Assembly: GCA_009760855.2 (NCBI GenBank)
Contig: WPIO01000029.1
Span: 1,999,501 to 2,063,500 of the forward strand
Direction of reading: 5' to 3'
Length of the DNA stretch: 64,000 nt
Source of the DNA: Cristatella mucedo
Taxonomy: Eukaryota > Bryozoa > Phylactolaemata > Cristatellidae
The position numbers and the translations under genes are program-made. The notes under the pieces are model-generated. The model was not told where the DNA came from. It ran no database searches and saw only the letters and a program-made list of their open reading frames with translations. Positions 1-37,849 of this stretch are shown here, in pieces. Numbering within the stretch: the first letter of the stretch is position 1; each line of letters starts with the position of its first letter.

Positions 1-763
1 AGACAGAGTCGTTGCAGACTCAAGCCGTTCTAGACCTGAGAAGTTTAAGTGCTACAGCACCAGTGCCAGGAGGATAGCCAGGAACTCGTTAAGCTGTTTG
101 AAGCTTTCAGGGGTGCTTGTCCTTGACTTCAACTTTGCCTGATTCAGAACGTCGCAGGAGGCACACCCCTTTTGAATCAGGCTCAATGGGGCTGCAGCCG
201 GACAGTCCCATGCCCTAGGCATCAGAGCTGGCTATACTGATCAGTGAGCTTCAGTGGTGGAGGTGCTGGTTTTCTTTTGGGCAGGAAAAATCTAGCTTTT
301 GCTTAGATCTAGATTCTCCGTGAGAATGTATTTTTGTAAGCATAACCAAAAATCGGAGCCCCTTCATGCACCCAGCAACCCAGCTACTCCAGGACCCCAC
401 ACTTTGGGTACAGCTGACTGCCATGCCGGTTTCTTACATCTCGTTGGAGGGACAATGACAATGGTGCGACCATACAGGTACACCTTTTTCTCTCCCAACA
501 TCAGAGCACAGACACGTGGTCTGATAGGAGCATGGCCAGGCAACTTCATGGCTAGCTAAGCTGCAGCAGCATCAGTGTTGTGGTGGTCTTAGGACTCAGT
601 CACTGAAAAAATGTTGATGACAGACACTCTGATGGCATCAACTAAAAAATTCCGCTGTTAACTAAATTATGATTACTAAAAAAGCTGCATCTGGATTTTC
701 TTGAGGATGAGACTAACTTACATTATTCTTGTCTCATCCAAGTGCAAATCTGATTTTATATGA
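1..763. other. No recognisable feature
   Basis: Short open frames on both strands at 299-559, none recognised. Confidence 0.5.
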
Positions 764-888
764 ATCATTTGTATAGCACCCAAAGAGAACCTAATCTCTA
801 TTCAAGAGCTTCACATATGCCGCGGGGCTCGAGCACACGACTACGGCCAGACCTTGATCGGGGCAAGCACCTTAACCACTGGGCCAAA
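764..888 (-). mobile_element. tRNA-derived SINE, family 2
   Basis: The minus strand gives GGCCCAGTGGTTAAGGTGCT (A box) and a GGGGCTCGAGC-like B box, then a tail like the LINE 3' end (AGAGATTAGGTTCTCT). Confidence 0.8.
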
Positions 889-1860
889 ATGACTCCTACA
901 TTATAGTACTCTGCTAAAACTGCTGTGCTCTGAGTTACTAGCGACATCGTCAGCTGAGATCAGGGTTTTGGACCGCCAGCGTTTTTATACGTCTGCCATC
1001 CCTATAACAGCACCTGCTCAGATGTTGGCAGCCACTGCCGACCTAATATTCAGTAGTGCCAGGCTAAGGATATACCAGCCCAGTCTAAATGATTTTGGTA
1101 GCTGCCCCAGTTACCAGCCGAAGACAGCCCTGGATCTGACTTAATAGTGGAATAATAATTAATATAATAATAATTTCTGGAATTATGTCTCTAGGAGCCA
1201 CTGTCAAGCACTTGGAGAAAAAGGGTCTCCTGAGCAGTAGTGTGCATTGTACTCAAGCTGGGCTGAGTGCTGGCTCCACCTGAAAGCAAATCGTCACCTC
1301 CAGCCACAACACTTCCGGTGAGCATCCTGGCACTTTTTACTATCCTTTTGGTAACTGCAGATACTTCCTACTCACCCTTGAGGAGCGACACGACGAAGTC
1401 GTCGGTTTTGTTGCGGCGACTCATCTATTTAATTTTATCGCTGGTGTTATTTTTGTCGCGCGACTCTTTTATTTCAGCATTCAACCAAAATCAAGCATCA
1501 AAAACCCCTCGAGAGCCGTGTGAACCATCTACATTCACACCGGAAGATGATAGGTCATGCCAGCCTAAGGAGCTTAGCTCGGAAGATGACAGCAATAGGG
1601 TTGAGAAAGGGTCTGAGGGGGCAAAGTAATAATAATAGAACAGTAACAATATGTTCATTTGCATAGCAACCTCAGCAAAACAAAGGTCCTTCTCAGGCTT
1701 TAAAATAACTCAGTGCAAGAGAAGCAGTTGCTACGAGCGAACAAGGAGTCATTACAGCAAGGCGTCATGCTTAGCCAAGCAGGCTAAGCACACAAGAAAA
1801 CACATAGGGTCACTGGTTAATAGGAGTCCAGGTTAGTAACACTGAATCGTGCAAAATAAA
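889..1860. other. Unassigned, with a 120-codon ORF
   Basis: An ORF at 1267-1629 has two hydrophobic stretches (SILALFTILLV and LIYLILSLVLFL) and an acidic tail. I recognise no family; splice sites and codon use do not clearly support a gene. Confidence 0.3.
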
Positions 1861-2011
1861 TCAGCTGGTTTGGCCCAGTGGTTAAGGTGCTCGCCCCGAC
1901 CAAGGTCTGGCCGAGGTCGTGGGCTCGAGCCCTGTGGCATATGTGAGCACTTGAGTAGAGATTGTTCTCTTAGGGCGCTATATAAATGAATTACATTATT
2001 TTTATTATTAC
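1861..2011 (+). mobile_element. tRNA-derived SINE, family 2, best copy
   Basis: GGCCCAGTGGTTAAGGTGCT, B box GGGCTCGAGCCC, then AGAGATTGTTCTCTTAGGGC and an ATT-rich tail that matches the LINE 3' hairpin. Confidence 0.85.
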
Positions 2012-3000
2012 GTAAAGGACAAATGAACAAAAAAGCAAATTCAATAAGAAAACAAACTCTGCTGGGAACAGATGGGTCTTTAGTAGAGACTTATGGATGA
2101 AACGCCATTGGTGGTAGTGACCGTAGCTGGTAGCAAGTTCCAGACTTTCGGTGCATGCGAGCTTAAGGACCGATCTCCAAAAAAAGATATCCATTCAGTG
2201 CAAAGAGCAGCAAAATGACCAGATGCTGACGAGCAGGTGGTAAAAAAAAACAGTGGAAGAGCAAGGTGGTTCTGATAGGTCGGCTGATGCAAGCAAGTGA
2301 AGTGACATATAAACCATAGAGGGTACCTTAATGTCAATTTAATTCTTGATATTTAGCCAGTGAAGATCACACAGAAGCGGGCTGATGTAGCAGCTATGCA
2401 GTCGACGGCAGACCAGATGAGTTGCCGAGTTGTGCTCCAGTTGCAAATGATTAAGGTTACAGGCCGGGAGTCCTGAATAAAGGTAATTGAAGGAATCTAG
2501 ATGCGATGTCACAGGCATATGAATTACTTTGGCTGTTGCACTCTTGTCTAAGTAGGCCCTGATTTCGTTATTGCTCCTTAGCTGAAAGTAGGCCGACTGG
2601 AGAGTAGAGGGAATGTACTCATCCAACGACAAGTCATTTCGGAATAGCATTCCCAGATGAAGGGCAGAGTCACCGGAGTGATGCTAAAGAGTCAATCTTG
2701 CCGAAGAGGTCTTTCAACTTGAGGGTAATACAGGGCTTACTTATGAATATTAGGTTGGTCTAATCGTCGTTAAACTTTTGGAAAGTTGCGGCTTATCCAA
2801 CTACGAATGTCATCGAATCAGGCTGCAAGGATATTCAGCTGTCGAATGGTGAGAAGGGCCAAAGGATAGGTAGGTCTAAGTGTCATCAGTAAAAGAATGA
2901 CAACAAAGATTGTGCTTGACGATGACTTTGGCCTAAGGGAGAACAAACTTGGTAAAAAGAAGGGGCCTAAGACCGACTATAAAGTACCCCACACTTTAAT
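2012..3000 (-). mobile_element. LINE relic, same family, decayed
   Basis: Minus-strand frames give NDLSLDEYIPSTLQSAYFQL, HLVCRRLHSCYISPLLCDLH and RSLSSHAPKVWNLLP, diverged forms of the family's C-terminal reverse-transcriptase and tail segments. Traces continue to about 2950. It begins where a plus-strand SINE ends. Confidence 0.75.
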
Positions 3001-3411
3001 GGATCGCCGGATGATCGACAGCCATTTGCAAATACACTCTTGACCTCTCTCATTCAATTAGGACCTACCCACTTTGCCACTGTACAAAGGTTACCTAGGG
3101 ATGTCGGAAGGCACTCCACAAGTATCCGTTGATCAGTCGAGTTTAGTTCTGCTGAGGTATATAGGATAACCAGCAGAGAGGTTCTACCCTAATCAGGATT
3201 GCTTAGTCGTACTAAAGGACGGTGCTTGTGGCTTATGTTTTCATGGCTTAAACTCAGTGAGCAGGCAAGGCCATCTTGCTGAAAGAGCAAACTGTGCATC
3301 TCTGGAAGAAGAACTGCTTGTCAATCAATGGAGGCTCACGACAACTGGTGTGCACCAACGACTGCAGAATCGTCAGAGGAAGGGCAGTTAAAAAGCTGGA
3401 GAGGGCAGCGA

Positions 3412-3560
3412 TAATAATAAAAATAATACATTTGATATAGCACCCTCAGAGAACTCAAATCTCTTTCTAGGCACTTTACATTTGCTGCAAAGGAAGCACG
3501 ATCGAATGGTTAGTGGTAGCATGTTCAATAAACAACAAGAATAACATGGTTAGGGGGTGA
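3412..3560 (-). mobile_element. LINE 3' end fragment
   Basis: About 150 bp of the family 3' end: (AAT)n, the hairpin segment and the tail with the repeated AACATGGTTAGGGG element. Confidence 0.7.
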
Positions 3561-3793
3561 CATGATCAATTATATGAAGACCTGTGGGCTGTACAAGCTG
3601 TCTGCCACCCAGAAAGCACTCAAGGATTAGGCGTTCAACACCAACACCATCCATCGAGGGGTTTATTGTCACAGGTCCAGGCGAATGTTGACCTCAAATA
3701 GGCCACCTAGATGTCTGCACGACAAAGACGACCTCATTGCCTTTCTCAAGCTGTGCATCACTCAGGCCATCGGAGATGCCGACCCAGAGTGTG
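3561..3793. other. Unassigned coding-like relic
   Basis: A plus-strand reading near 3700-3770 (CLHDKDDLIAFLKLCITQAI) looks like a protein fragment but is too short and broken to name. Confidence 0.3.
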
Positions 3794-3860
3794 CTACTAC
3801 TACGACAGCAGCTACTCTACCATGGAGCACATGGTAGAGTAGCTGCTGTCGTAGTAGTAG
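3794..3860. repeat. 30-bp perfect inverted repeat, 7-nt loop
   Basis: Left arm 3794-3823, loop 3824-3830, right arm 3831-3860. A third, partial copy of the right arm follows at 3871-3888. Confidence 0.95.
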
Positions 3861-3975
3861 CCTAATGCAAATGGTAGAGTAGCTGCTGAAGCCTAGTACT
3901 ACTGGCATCGGTCTACATGTATCGCAAACTGGCTGGCTGCTTGAGAGCAGTGTGGGTGCTCAGGAGCAGAATGCA

Positions 3976-4167
3976 TGTAAATAAATAAAATAAATAAATC
4001 CTAGCTGATTTAACAGCCTCTTTTGTATAGCGACAGAAGAGCCTTTACGGCTATCACCACCGCTTGCAGTGGCGATAAAGGATCGCCCCGCCGCAGGAAT
4101 CGAACCCACGACCTCGGACCGAGGCCGTGAAAGCAACCGCCTTACCTAGTGTGCCATCACGGCTCAC
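3976..4167 (-). mobile_element. tRNA-derived SINE, family 1
   Basis: Read on the minus strand it begins GAGCCGTGATGGCACACTAG, with a tRNA-like A box, then a B box GGGTTCGATTCC, a body ending in CTCTTTTGTA-like sequence reversed, and an (ATTT)n tail. Similar copies lie at 24926, 54250 and 60238. Confidence 0.85.
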
Positions 4168-4649
4168 CAAGAGCTGGAGATTTAAGAGCTGGCTGAGATT
4201 AAGAACGATGCAAAGTTTGGTTACCGTCGCGAGCAGCACGTCAGCCGACGATCACCACGACCAGTTTATTTCACTATACATGGAGCAAGGGGAAGTACGA
4301 CTCTCTTTGACCCTCTCCCCCACCGGACTACCCTACCTTCATACAGCTGCCCCTATGTTACATTAATCATCGGAGCAGGGCACTACCAGCATACCACATA
4401 GATCATCGGGTATGTACAGCTAGCTAGCACACAGAGGGTGGCACAGGCAGTGTAACCCCCAAACCACACTATGCTCACCGAGCACTCGCTTCTGATTGTA
4501 AGGATATGGACGATGGCGTATTCGTTCTTATGTGCTGCTCCCAATGCACATTGATTTACTGGAGGGCACCGTGCCTCATTTCTGTAAGCATGTGAAAATA
4601 AAACAAAATTCGGGTTTGCTTAGACAGAGATACTACATCTATACATGGT

Positions 4650-5330
4650 AGCATTCCGTCTCGACTACTGCAACTCACTGCTTGCTGGACTTCTGCAACT
4701 CATGGCTTAGTGGTCTACCGACCTGTGCATCAGGCGCTTACAGTTGGATGCAAAATGCTGCAGTTAGGCTTGTTGCCATATCACACCATTTCTTGCACAG
4801 GAGACTCCCAATAAAGCAAAATATCGACTTCAAGGTTCCGTCACTCACTTTATTCTCTGGCTCCAGCCTACCTATCACAATCACTCCCCCACCAGGATAG
4901 GCATCGTACCCACTACTTTTCTGAATCAAATCTTACACTGCCTTGTATGAACCTCAAATCCTTAGGAGACCGTGCCTTTAGTTCCTATGCTCCCAAAGCA
5001 TATAACTCACTCCCGACTGACATCATAACACTCCCTCACTTAATGACATTTAAAAAGAAGCTTATACACACGTGTTTATCACAGTGTTTAGTAGGTCCTT
5101 GTGAATCCTTTGTGTGCTGATGCACACTGACACTGTGCATGCTGCCACTAACCATATTTGCATGCTGACCCTGTGCATGTCATCTCTATCTAACCTTGTT
5201 ATGCTAGTTGACATTGAGCATGCTACCACTAACCATATGATCACTTCCTTTACAGCATATGTAAAGTGCTTAGAAAGAGATTAAGTGCTCAGAGGGCAAA
5301 GATATACATGTATTTTAACTATTAAATTAG
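4650..5330 (+). mobile_element. LINE relic with 3' end
   Basis: The plus strand reads DFCNSWLSGLPTCASGA, then NLKSLGDRAFSSYAPKAYNS, the family C-terminus with substitutions and frameshifts, followed by the 3' UTR with its CATGCTGACCCTGTGCATGT repeats and AGAGATTAAGTGCTC. Confidence 0.75.
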
Positions 5331-5689
5331 AGAATTAAGGGCAGTCATTCAGCACAAAATGAAAATAAAGCAGCTAAGCAGCTCATATATTATTTCTCGA
5401 GCCTATATGAACTCTCCTAAGTTTTTTTTTAGACCCCTAGCGAATGCAATGACTACCGTGGTTAACTCTATGAAGCAATTACACTGGTCAGCAAATTAAA
5501 AAAAAGTCTTTTGTTCCTGACATAAAATTAGTCATTTCTTATCAATTTGTATGTGCTCAACACGAATATTAGTCAAATTAAAAAATTGGTTCTAGTTGTT
5601 TGTAATTTGAAATAAATTAATGTGTTGTGTATATCATGAGAGGCATGCCAATAGTAATAGGCCAACGGTTAATACATGTAAAAAATGAA

Positions 5690-6130
5690 GTCATATACTA
5701 CAGATTTCTTTGCCTGTCGTTTGTACCACTGTTCGCGAGCATCTCTGGAGAGTTTCCACCAGTAGAGGAATAGATGAAAGACGGTTTCCATTGAGCAAAA
5801 ACACAGCCTTAAGACTCAGTTTCTAAAAATGTACAAATAGTCTCCATTCTTGTGGGTCATGAGTGATTTGTAAACGTTCACGAGGTGCTCAATATCGGAA
5901 CAGAATACCAGATTGCTTTCCTTTCTGAAGAAAGGCTCCAAGTTCTGGTGGCACTTTCAAGTAATAGTGGCATCTTCTTCGAGAAGATTCAATTGTTGGA
6001 GTCTCGATCCTAACAATCTGCACTATTCTTGGATAAGTCCAGATCCCGAACCAGGTAATCTAGTTCTTCCTGTGTTTATTCTGTGTGGGGTTGATTATGC
6101 ACCACGGTGGAAATCGGGATCACTGCATGC
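5690..6130 (-). pseudogene. Relic of a multicopy uncharacterised animal protein
   Basis: The minus strand, with frameshifts and stops, reads LVRDLDLSKNSAD, LGSRLQQLNLLEED, LEPFFRKESNLVFCSDIEHL and LKAVFLLNGNRLSSIPLL. This order resembles a repetitive uncharacterised family seen in many animal genomes (RDLxLxKxxAExLGSRLxExNLL ... SLKAVLLHNGN), probably carried by mobile elements. From memory only. Confidence 0.5.
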
Positions 6131-7018
6131 TGACGTACCAGGTGAAGAACAGGTCGGCTCACCCCTGTTCTCATCCGATGAATCAAGAGAATGTTCTGCT
6201 AGAGGATCTGGAATAGGAAGTCCTCAACCACGTGGAACTGGTCTCAATGCAGGTGGAATATTTAGATAGACCATTCTCGACTTCTTATGCTTCATTATTC
6301 TGCCGGAAAGAGGACAAACCAAGCAGAAGTAACATTTATGCGGTTGCTTGGCTCTGTCCACACCATGGGGACTGCAAACAGAATTGATGGTCTTTTGCAA
6401 TTTAACCACTGTGGAATTTGTGCTGTACATATATATGGGCACAGCATTTATGGGGGGAGCCAAAAGCTGGTCTTGGTCACCAAACTTGCATTCGAAGTAA
6501 AAATGATGTGCCTTCTTCACTTAAAAAGTGATACTTTTCTTCTGGTTGGCAAGTGTCACTTCCCACAAATATAGCAAAAATTGTCCCTGGTATTAATGCA
6601 CTTTCGAGGCATTACTGTTCTGTACTGTACCTCAGCAGATAAAATAATAATACTTCATGTAACAAAAGCTTAAACACTTACAGTTGAAATAGTTTAACTG
6701 TTCAAGCTTTCCCACTGGGTTTTATGATGCCAGCTTACTGCAGCAGCTGCCTGGCAGTCGTATCGCACTGTATCAGGAAAGGATGTAATCAACTCGGGAT
6801 GATGTGTGCATGACGGTATTATGCAATAGGATGAAACACTACGTTAGTCTAGGCTTACTTAGGAGTTGTTGCAGTCCTACTTGATAAATTTACATGGCGA
6901 AACTTCGAAAATGACCATATAAAATAACTTCAAAACGAGAGCCAATAAAAATTCTTTATGGTTATATTCGTGTTCAGCTTACATAGATACTGCAGATTTG
7001 GGCCTTTTTTAAGTCAGT
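6131..7018. other. No clear feature beyond the relic at 5690-6130
   Basis: Small frames on both strands near 6220-6570 may be more of the same relic; none is intact. Nothing recognised after 6580. Confidence 0.4.
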
Positions 7019-7162
7019 AAGCTGGTTTGGTCCAGCGGTTAAGGTGCCCGCCCCGACCAAGGTCTGGCTGAAGTCATAGGCTCGAGATCCGTGGCATATG
7101 TGAAGCGTCTGAATAGAGATTAAGTTCTCTTGGTGTGCTATACAAACGAATTGTTTATTTTA
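7019..7162 (+). mobile_element. tRNA-derived SINE, family 2
   Basis: GGTCCAGCGGTTAAGGTGCC head, B box-like GGCTCGAGATCC, tail AGAGATTAAGTTCTCTTGGT. Confidence 0.85.
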
Positions 7163-9586
7163 ACCATTTCATTGTTGACCGGTGTTATCAATAGCTACAA
7201 GGTCCCATGAAGAACTGAGGGGTATGACCCACGGTAGCTCACGTTTACAGAGTTTCGTATAGTATGACAGTCCAATCTCATCCAGTAAGCCGGTTGGTGC
7301 TTCGCATTTTAGGCTGTTGTTGGTTCCTCACTGTTCTTTGTCTATACATTATTGTTCGAACAGGCAGCTCAGGCACACATATCTAACAAATATTTTTAAA
7401 TCTACATACCCAGCATACTTATTTTAGCCAGCTCCAGTGGTTAAAACACCAAGCTTTTATCAGACCCAAAATGGTCACAGCAGATGGAGCTTACCACAAA
7501 TGAATATTGGCACTATAGCTACTTTTAGACATGCTGTCGAAATGCATTACATTTCAGTGTGGCCGTAAGCATGGAAAGCCCATCGGTTTGTTTTGCTTTA
7601 AAAATGAGTGTTCACCTTTCCTGCCTCTGCCTGGGACCACCCCACCCAAAGGCAGTTTTCTGGCTCCGCTCTCTTGACGAAAAGTTGGACTGAGAAAGAT
7701 GTGCCAAAGGGGTTAGTGTACAAGCAATGATAGCATCTCTGGAGCTGGGTGAATCAACTGCTTCGATATTTATCTCCTTGGTGCTCAATCAAGCGCTCCT
7801 GTAGGTTTCGATGGAAGGAGCCGTTGACACGGTGATCTTGGGCAGTTATAAAAACTCAAAATATGGAAATATTTCTCAAGGTACTTGCAAAATGTCTACA
7901 CCAATCAGGTCGACAGCCCCTATTGCCCGGACTCCCTTACCAAGCACTCTTCACGGTCCTGTATCTGTAGCCACCAGTCAAGAGTTCACGTGATCCTTGG
8001 CCTAACACGATAAATGCCAGGTATTTTGACTTCACCAAGGGGCTTGCTTTGGCAATTTCTTTGATCCACTCGCACTACACTGCTAACATATACACACACC
8101 GGCCGTACACACTTCAATACATATACACACCCACATGTACAAGCACACAACCCCACCCCACATTAATCCACGAACATACATGTACAGAGACGCTGTGCCA
8201 CATACATCTATCAACACACCCTCAGCCCCACCCACATACACAGAAATATACCCAAATCCAAACCAACCCACTCATGCACTCGCACGTGCACACACATGCA
8301 TGCACACACATTCACACAAACCCAAACCCACCCACACATGCACCCAAGCATGCATCTGACCACCCACACTTGCTGTTAGTATCTAAAACCATTGTTCATA
8401 ACCCCAAATGACTCGATTGATAGCAACAGCGAATGAGTAGCATAATTGCTCAGACTTGCTTCGCCGATCTTCGAAAGAAATAAGTTCACTACTTCACTTA
8501 TGCACCATCGCCTGAGTAGAAATGGCAAGACCTCACCAGTGTCTTCTGAGCCACTAGCCAATGACCTGACTACATTAAATTCCTAATAAACCACCTGAAT
8601 ATACAACCTACTGTGAAAGGACCCTTAGAGTTAGAGGCTAATAGTTCTTTGAAGCCAACACCTGCCAGCAGCTGGATTAGATACTAATCTAATGTTGAAA
8701 TTAATAGACCCTTTGAAATACGACTAGATATTGTCATTGAACGACGAACTTACATATGGGTAAACAAGATGCAGACTAGCTTTCATAATGTTCGACGACT
8801 ACTGACACTATCTCTTCTTTCATGCCAACCCTCAAAGAGCAGCCTGTAACTGCCACGTACTGACTATTTCACCTTAGCCCCCCAAAAAATTGTGGGAGCC
8901 ATTTTATGATTAACTAGTAGGGGTCTGCAACGATTTGTGGCTGACCTCCCAGTAGACTTTTACAACCCAAGATGCCGTCAGCAAACTAACTTAGACATGA
9001 CTATAAGCATCGTCCTCTGTAAGCATTTCCACAGGTACTGGATAATGTAGAACAACACAAAAGCATAACATTCTCATGTATGGCATGACGAGTACTCAAA
9101 TTATCAGGACTGATAATTTGAGTCTACTACTCAAATTATAAGGAAATTATGCAAGAGTGCAATAACTAGAAGACAGTATATTTACAAATATATAGCATTC
9201 CATAAATGCCACACATATGCAAAAAGAACATCAAGCCAATCGAGAACGGAATGCAGCTGCTCACTAAAGCAACAACGGGCAAACTTCTGCCCAACTCAAA
9301 ACCAAGTGATTGCTTCGTTCAGCATGCACAGCAGCACTTAAAACTTAGTTATAATATACTGGTAGCCATTGTGCACAAAGATTCTTTAACGAGAGAAATC
9401 CTCCTTATCTGCTTAAACATAATAGTGCCGTATTGACACCAGCGTTATAAGATCGAAAGTTCGACGAAAATGTGAAACCATCAACATCGATGGTTAAAAA
9501 AAATATCTGGAAATCACCGACAACTGTCTGAATTCACCAGGTGCCAGCTCGACCATATGCAAGACTATAGAAAGCCTGGCCTGCTG
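7163..9586. other. MED15 downstream flank
   Basis: Holds the CA-rich tract at 8080-8365 and perhaps a decayed SINE near 7435-7480. The MED15 3' UTR should lie just below 9587; I see no AATAAA signal on the minus strand within the first 500 bp. Confidence 0.5.
8080..8365. repeat. CA/CCCA-rich low-complexity tract
   Basis: Irregular ACACAC, CCCAC and CATGCA repeats; open frames in it are compositional. Confidence 0.9.
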
Positions 9587-35855
<26,269 letters not shown>

Positions 35856-36052
35856 CTCAAGTTCACAAGGCGGCAAAACGAACTCACGCCACCAATCGTA
35901 AGACTGCCGTTTCGGCAGCACGGGAGGGAGCGCTTTCCGGCGAAATTGTGACCTTGACCCTGACAGTTTCCTGCTCGCCCGCCTAGCAGGCCCCGTGGCT
36001 TCGTTGTGCAAACTTTCCTGTATTACCCTTAGACTTGAACTTGTCTCGGAAA
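35856..36052. promoter_or_regulatory. MED15 upstream region, likely promoter/5' UTR
   Basis: Lies directly upstream of the MED15 ATG and is richer in CG than the introns. It would be shared if the plus-strand ORF at 36053 is real. No TATA box is evident. Confidence 0.35.
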
Positions 36053-36682
36053 ATGGAGCACCCGAGGAGGATGCGGATCTTTACTATTTATCTGCTGCTA
36101 AGCTCTGCGCTGGTTTGTGGGTAGTTATTGTGCGTTTGTCGAAGGTGTAACGACCACCGTTGGACGCTATTTAGACTCCAAGCCTCATTTATGTGGGGGG
36201 AATTCGGTAACTTTTTCTGCGCTATCAGAACTCACGCCCTTACCGTTTTTCCGAATGGGATCCTTAAAACTTGCGCGTACTTAAAAGGAAATGTTATAGA
36301 ATTCTCTAATAGGTTCGCCAGTACATTGAGGTGCGCCAATTTAGTGCAGCTTGGTTGACTTTATTTACTTATCGCTTTTGAAAGTGAGCGCGCAAGCCAG
36401 CGCTCTTTAATGACCCTGTGAATGAGGAAACCAAGCCTTCGAAGGTTTTTGGAAATATACAGCTATGTATGGAGCCCCCTGGAGTTGATTCGACGACGCT
36501 GTACTTGTCTGACGCCGCTCGTATTCCTGCACAGAGTCAACCGCAGGGTCCACTGCTTGACCGTGCACACCTTTGCGGTGCTGCCTGCGTCGGCTAGCGC
36601 CCGCAAGGGTCTGCCAGTTGCATTTCGGTCATGTGACTCCAGCAAGTCTTGCACCGCACTTTCTGCATGGCCGTCGGCATGA
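36053..36682 (+). CDS. Possible divergent two-exon gene for a small secreted protein
   Basis: At 36053 an ATG opens MEHPRRMRIFTIYLLLSSAL, a charged start followed by a hydrophobic segment that looks like a signal peptide. The frame reaches a stop exactly where a donor GTAGTT occurs (exon 36053-36120). A good acceptor (CGTATTCCTGCACAG) at 36534 resumes in matching phase with a 48-residue, Cys-containing tail ending at 36682. I recognise no family. It would be head-to-head with MED15, about 200 bp from its ATG. It could be chance. Confidence 0.25.
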
Positions 36683-36703
36683 GCCGAAGCTGTTCCCTCT
36701 TTC

Positions 36704-36795
36704 TTCTATCTAGAGCCGCCGACTCGATCGCCTGTGAATCAATCTGCCACGTTCGCACGAGCTATGCGGCTTTATCCACTGGGCTACAGCGCGTA
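36704..36795 (-). mobile_element. tRNA-like SINE head, third type
   Basis: The minus strand reads GTAGCCCAGTGGATAAAGCC (A box) and later GGCGATCGAGTC (B box). It does not match families 1 or 2. It could be a decayed tRNA pseudogene. Confidence 0.4.
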
Positions 36796-37204
36796 AGCAG
36801 GCCACTGGTTGGTCAATCGAAATTAACATACTCGTGGTCAATGGAAATACACATATTGGTAAAACTCTTGCGCGTGGCTTTGTCTGTTTCAGGCTATGCA
36901 CGTGCATGCACTTGTTGGAGGCTGCAGTTACCTCTTCCGACTCCAGAGACCAAACCGCCCAGATGTGCTGCTTGCAGTTCGGTTTGATTTAATCAATGCA
37001 GTGCATTCCTCTAACGGTGGAAAAACATTGCAAAAGCAAACGTGTCCACGTAGATCTCAGTATAAAAACCGGAGTATCATCCATTGCACACAAGTCTCCT
37101 GTCGAGAGATGCAGATGCCCCTCTCATTGCTGTATTATGATCCATACCGCACTATCAACATCTCCCTTTTGCCGTTCCTATTGACAAAACTCCACTGCTA
37201 AGTG

Positions 37205-37690
37205 ACCGACAACCCTATTCAGGATTACTCCCCCACCAGGTCAAGCATCGTACCACTTGCTTTTCGAAATCCAACAGTTTACCAATACCTCGTAAAAAAC
37301 CTCAAATCCTTTGGAGACCGTGCATTTAATTCGTATGCTCCCAAAGCCTGGAACTCACTCCCGACTTGCGTCAGAACATCCCCTGACTTGATCACATTTA
37401 AAAAGAACTTATTTAAGATGGTATTTAGTGGGTCCCCGTGACTCGTCCTTCTTGTGCATGTGCCTGCTGACACTGGATGCTGCCACTAACCACATTTGCA
37501 TGCTGATCCTGTGCACGTAACCCCTAACCATGTTATTCACGTTGTTTATCAAGCATGATATTACTCACCATTCAATCGCGTTTCCCTTTGCAGCAAATGT
37601 ATAGCGCCTAGAAAGAGATTGAGTTCTGAGGGCGGTTTATCAAGTGCATTATTTTTATTAGTATTATTATTAGATTATTATTATTATTAT
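37205..37690 (+). mobile_element. LINE 3' part between the two genes
   Basis: Encodes NLKSFGDRAFNSYAPKAWNS and MVFSGSP, then 3' UTR, hairpin and (ATT)n. Confidence 0.85.
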
Positions 37691-37849
37691 TATTAGAACA
37701 AATCCCTCAATGTAGTGGGTACTACTACTAGCTTATAGGGGCCTTCATTGAGGGCCTGAGTTATCAGCTGACCCGAGTGCTAGCCAGGCTAGCTTATGAT
37801 GCCAGCCTCTTGTCAGGCAAGTACTATCCACTGCGACCTCGATCGGCAC

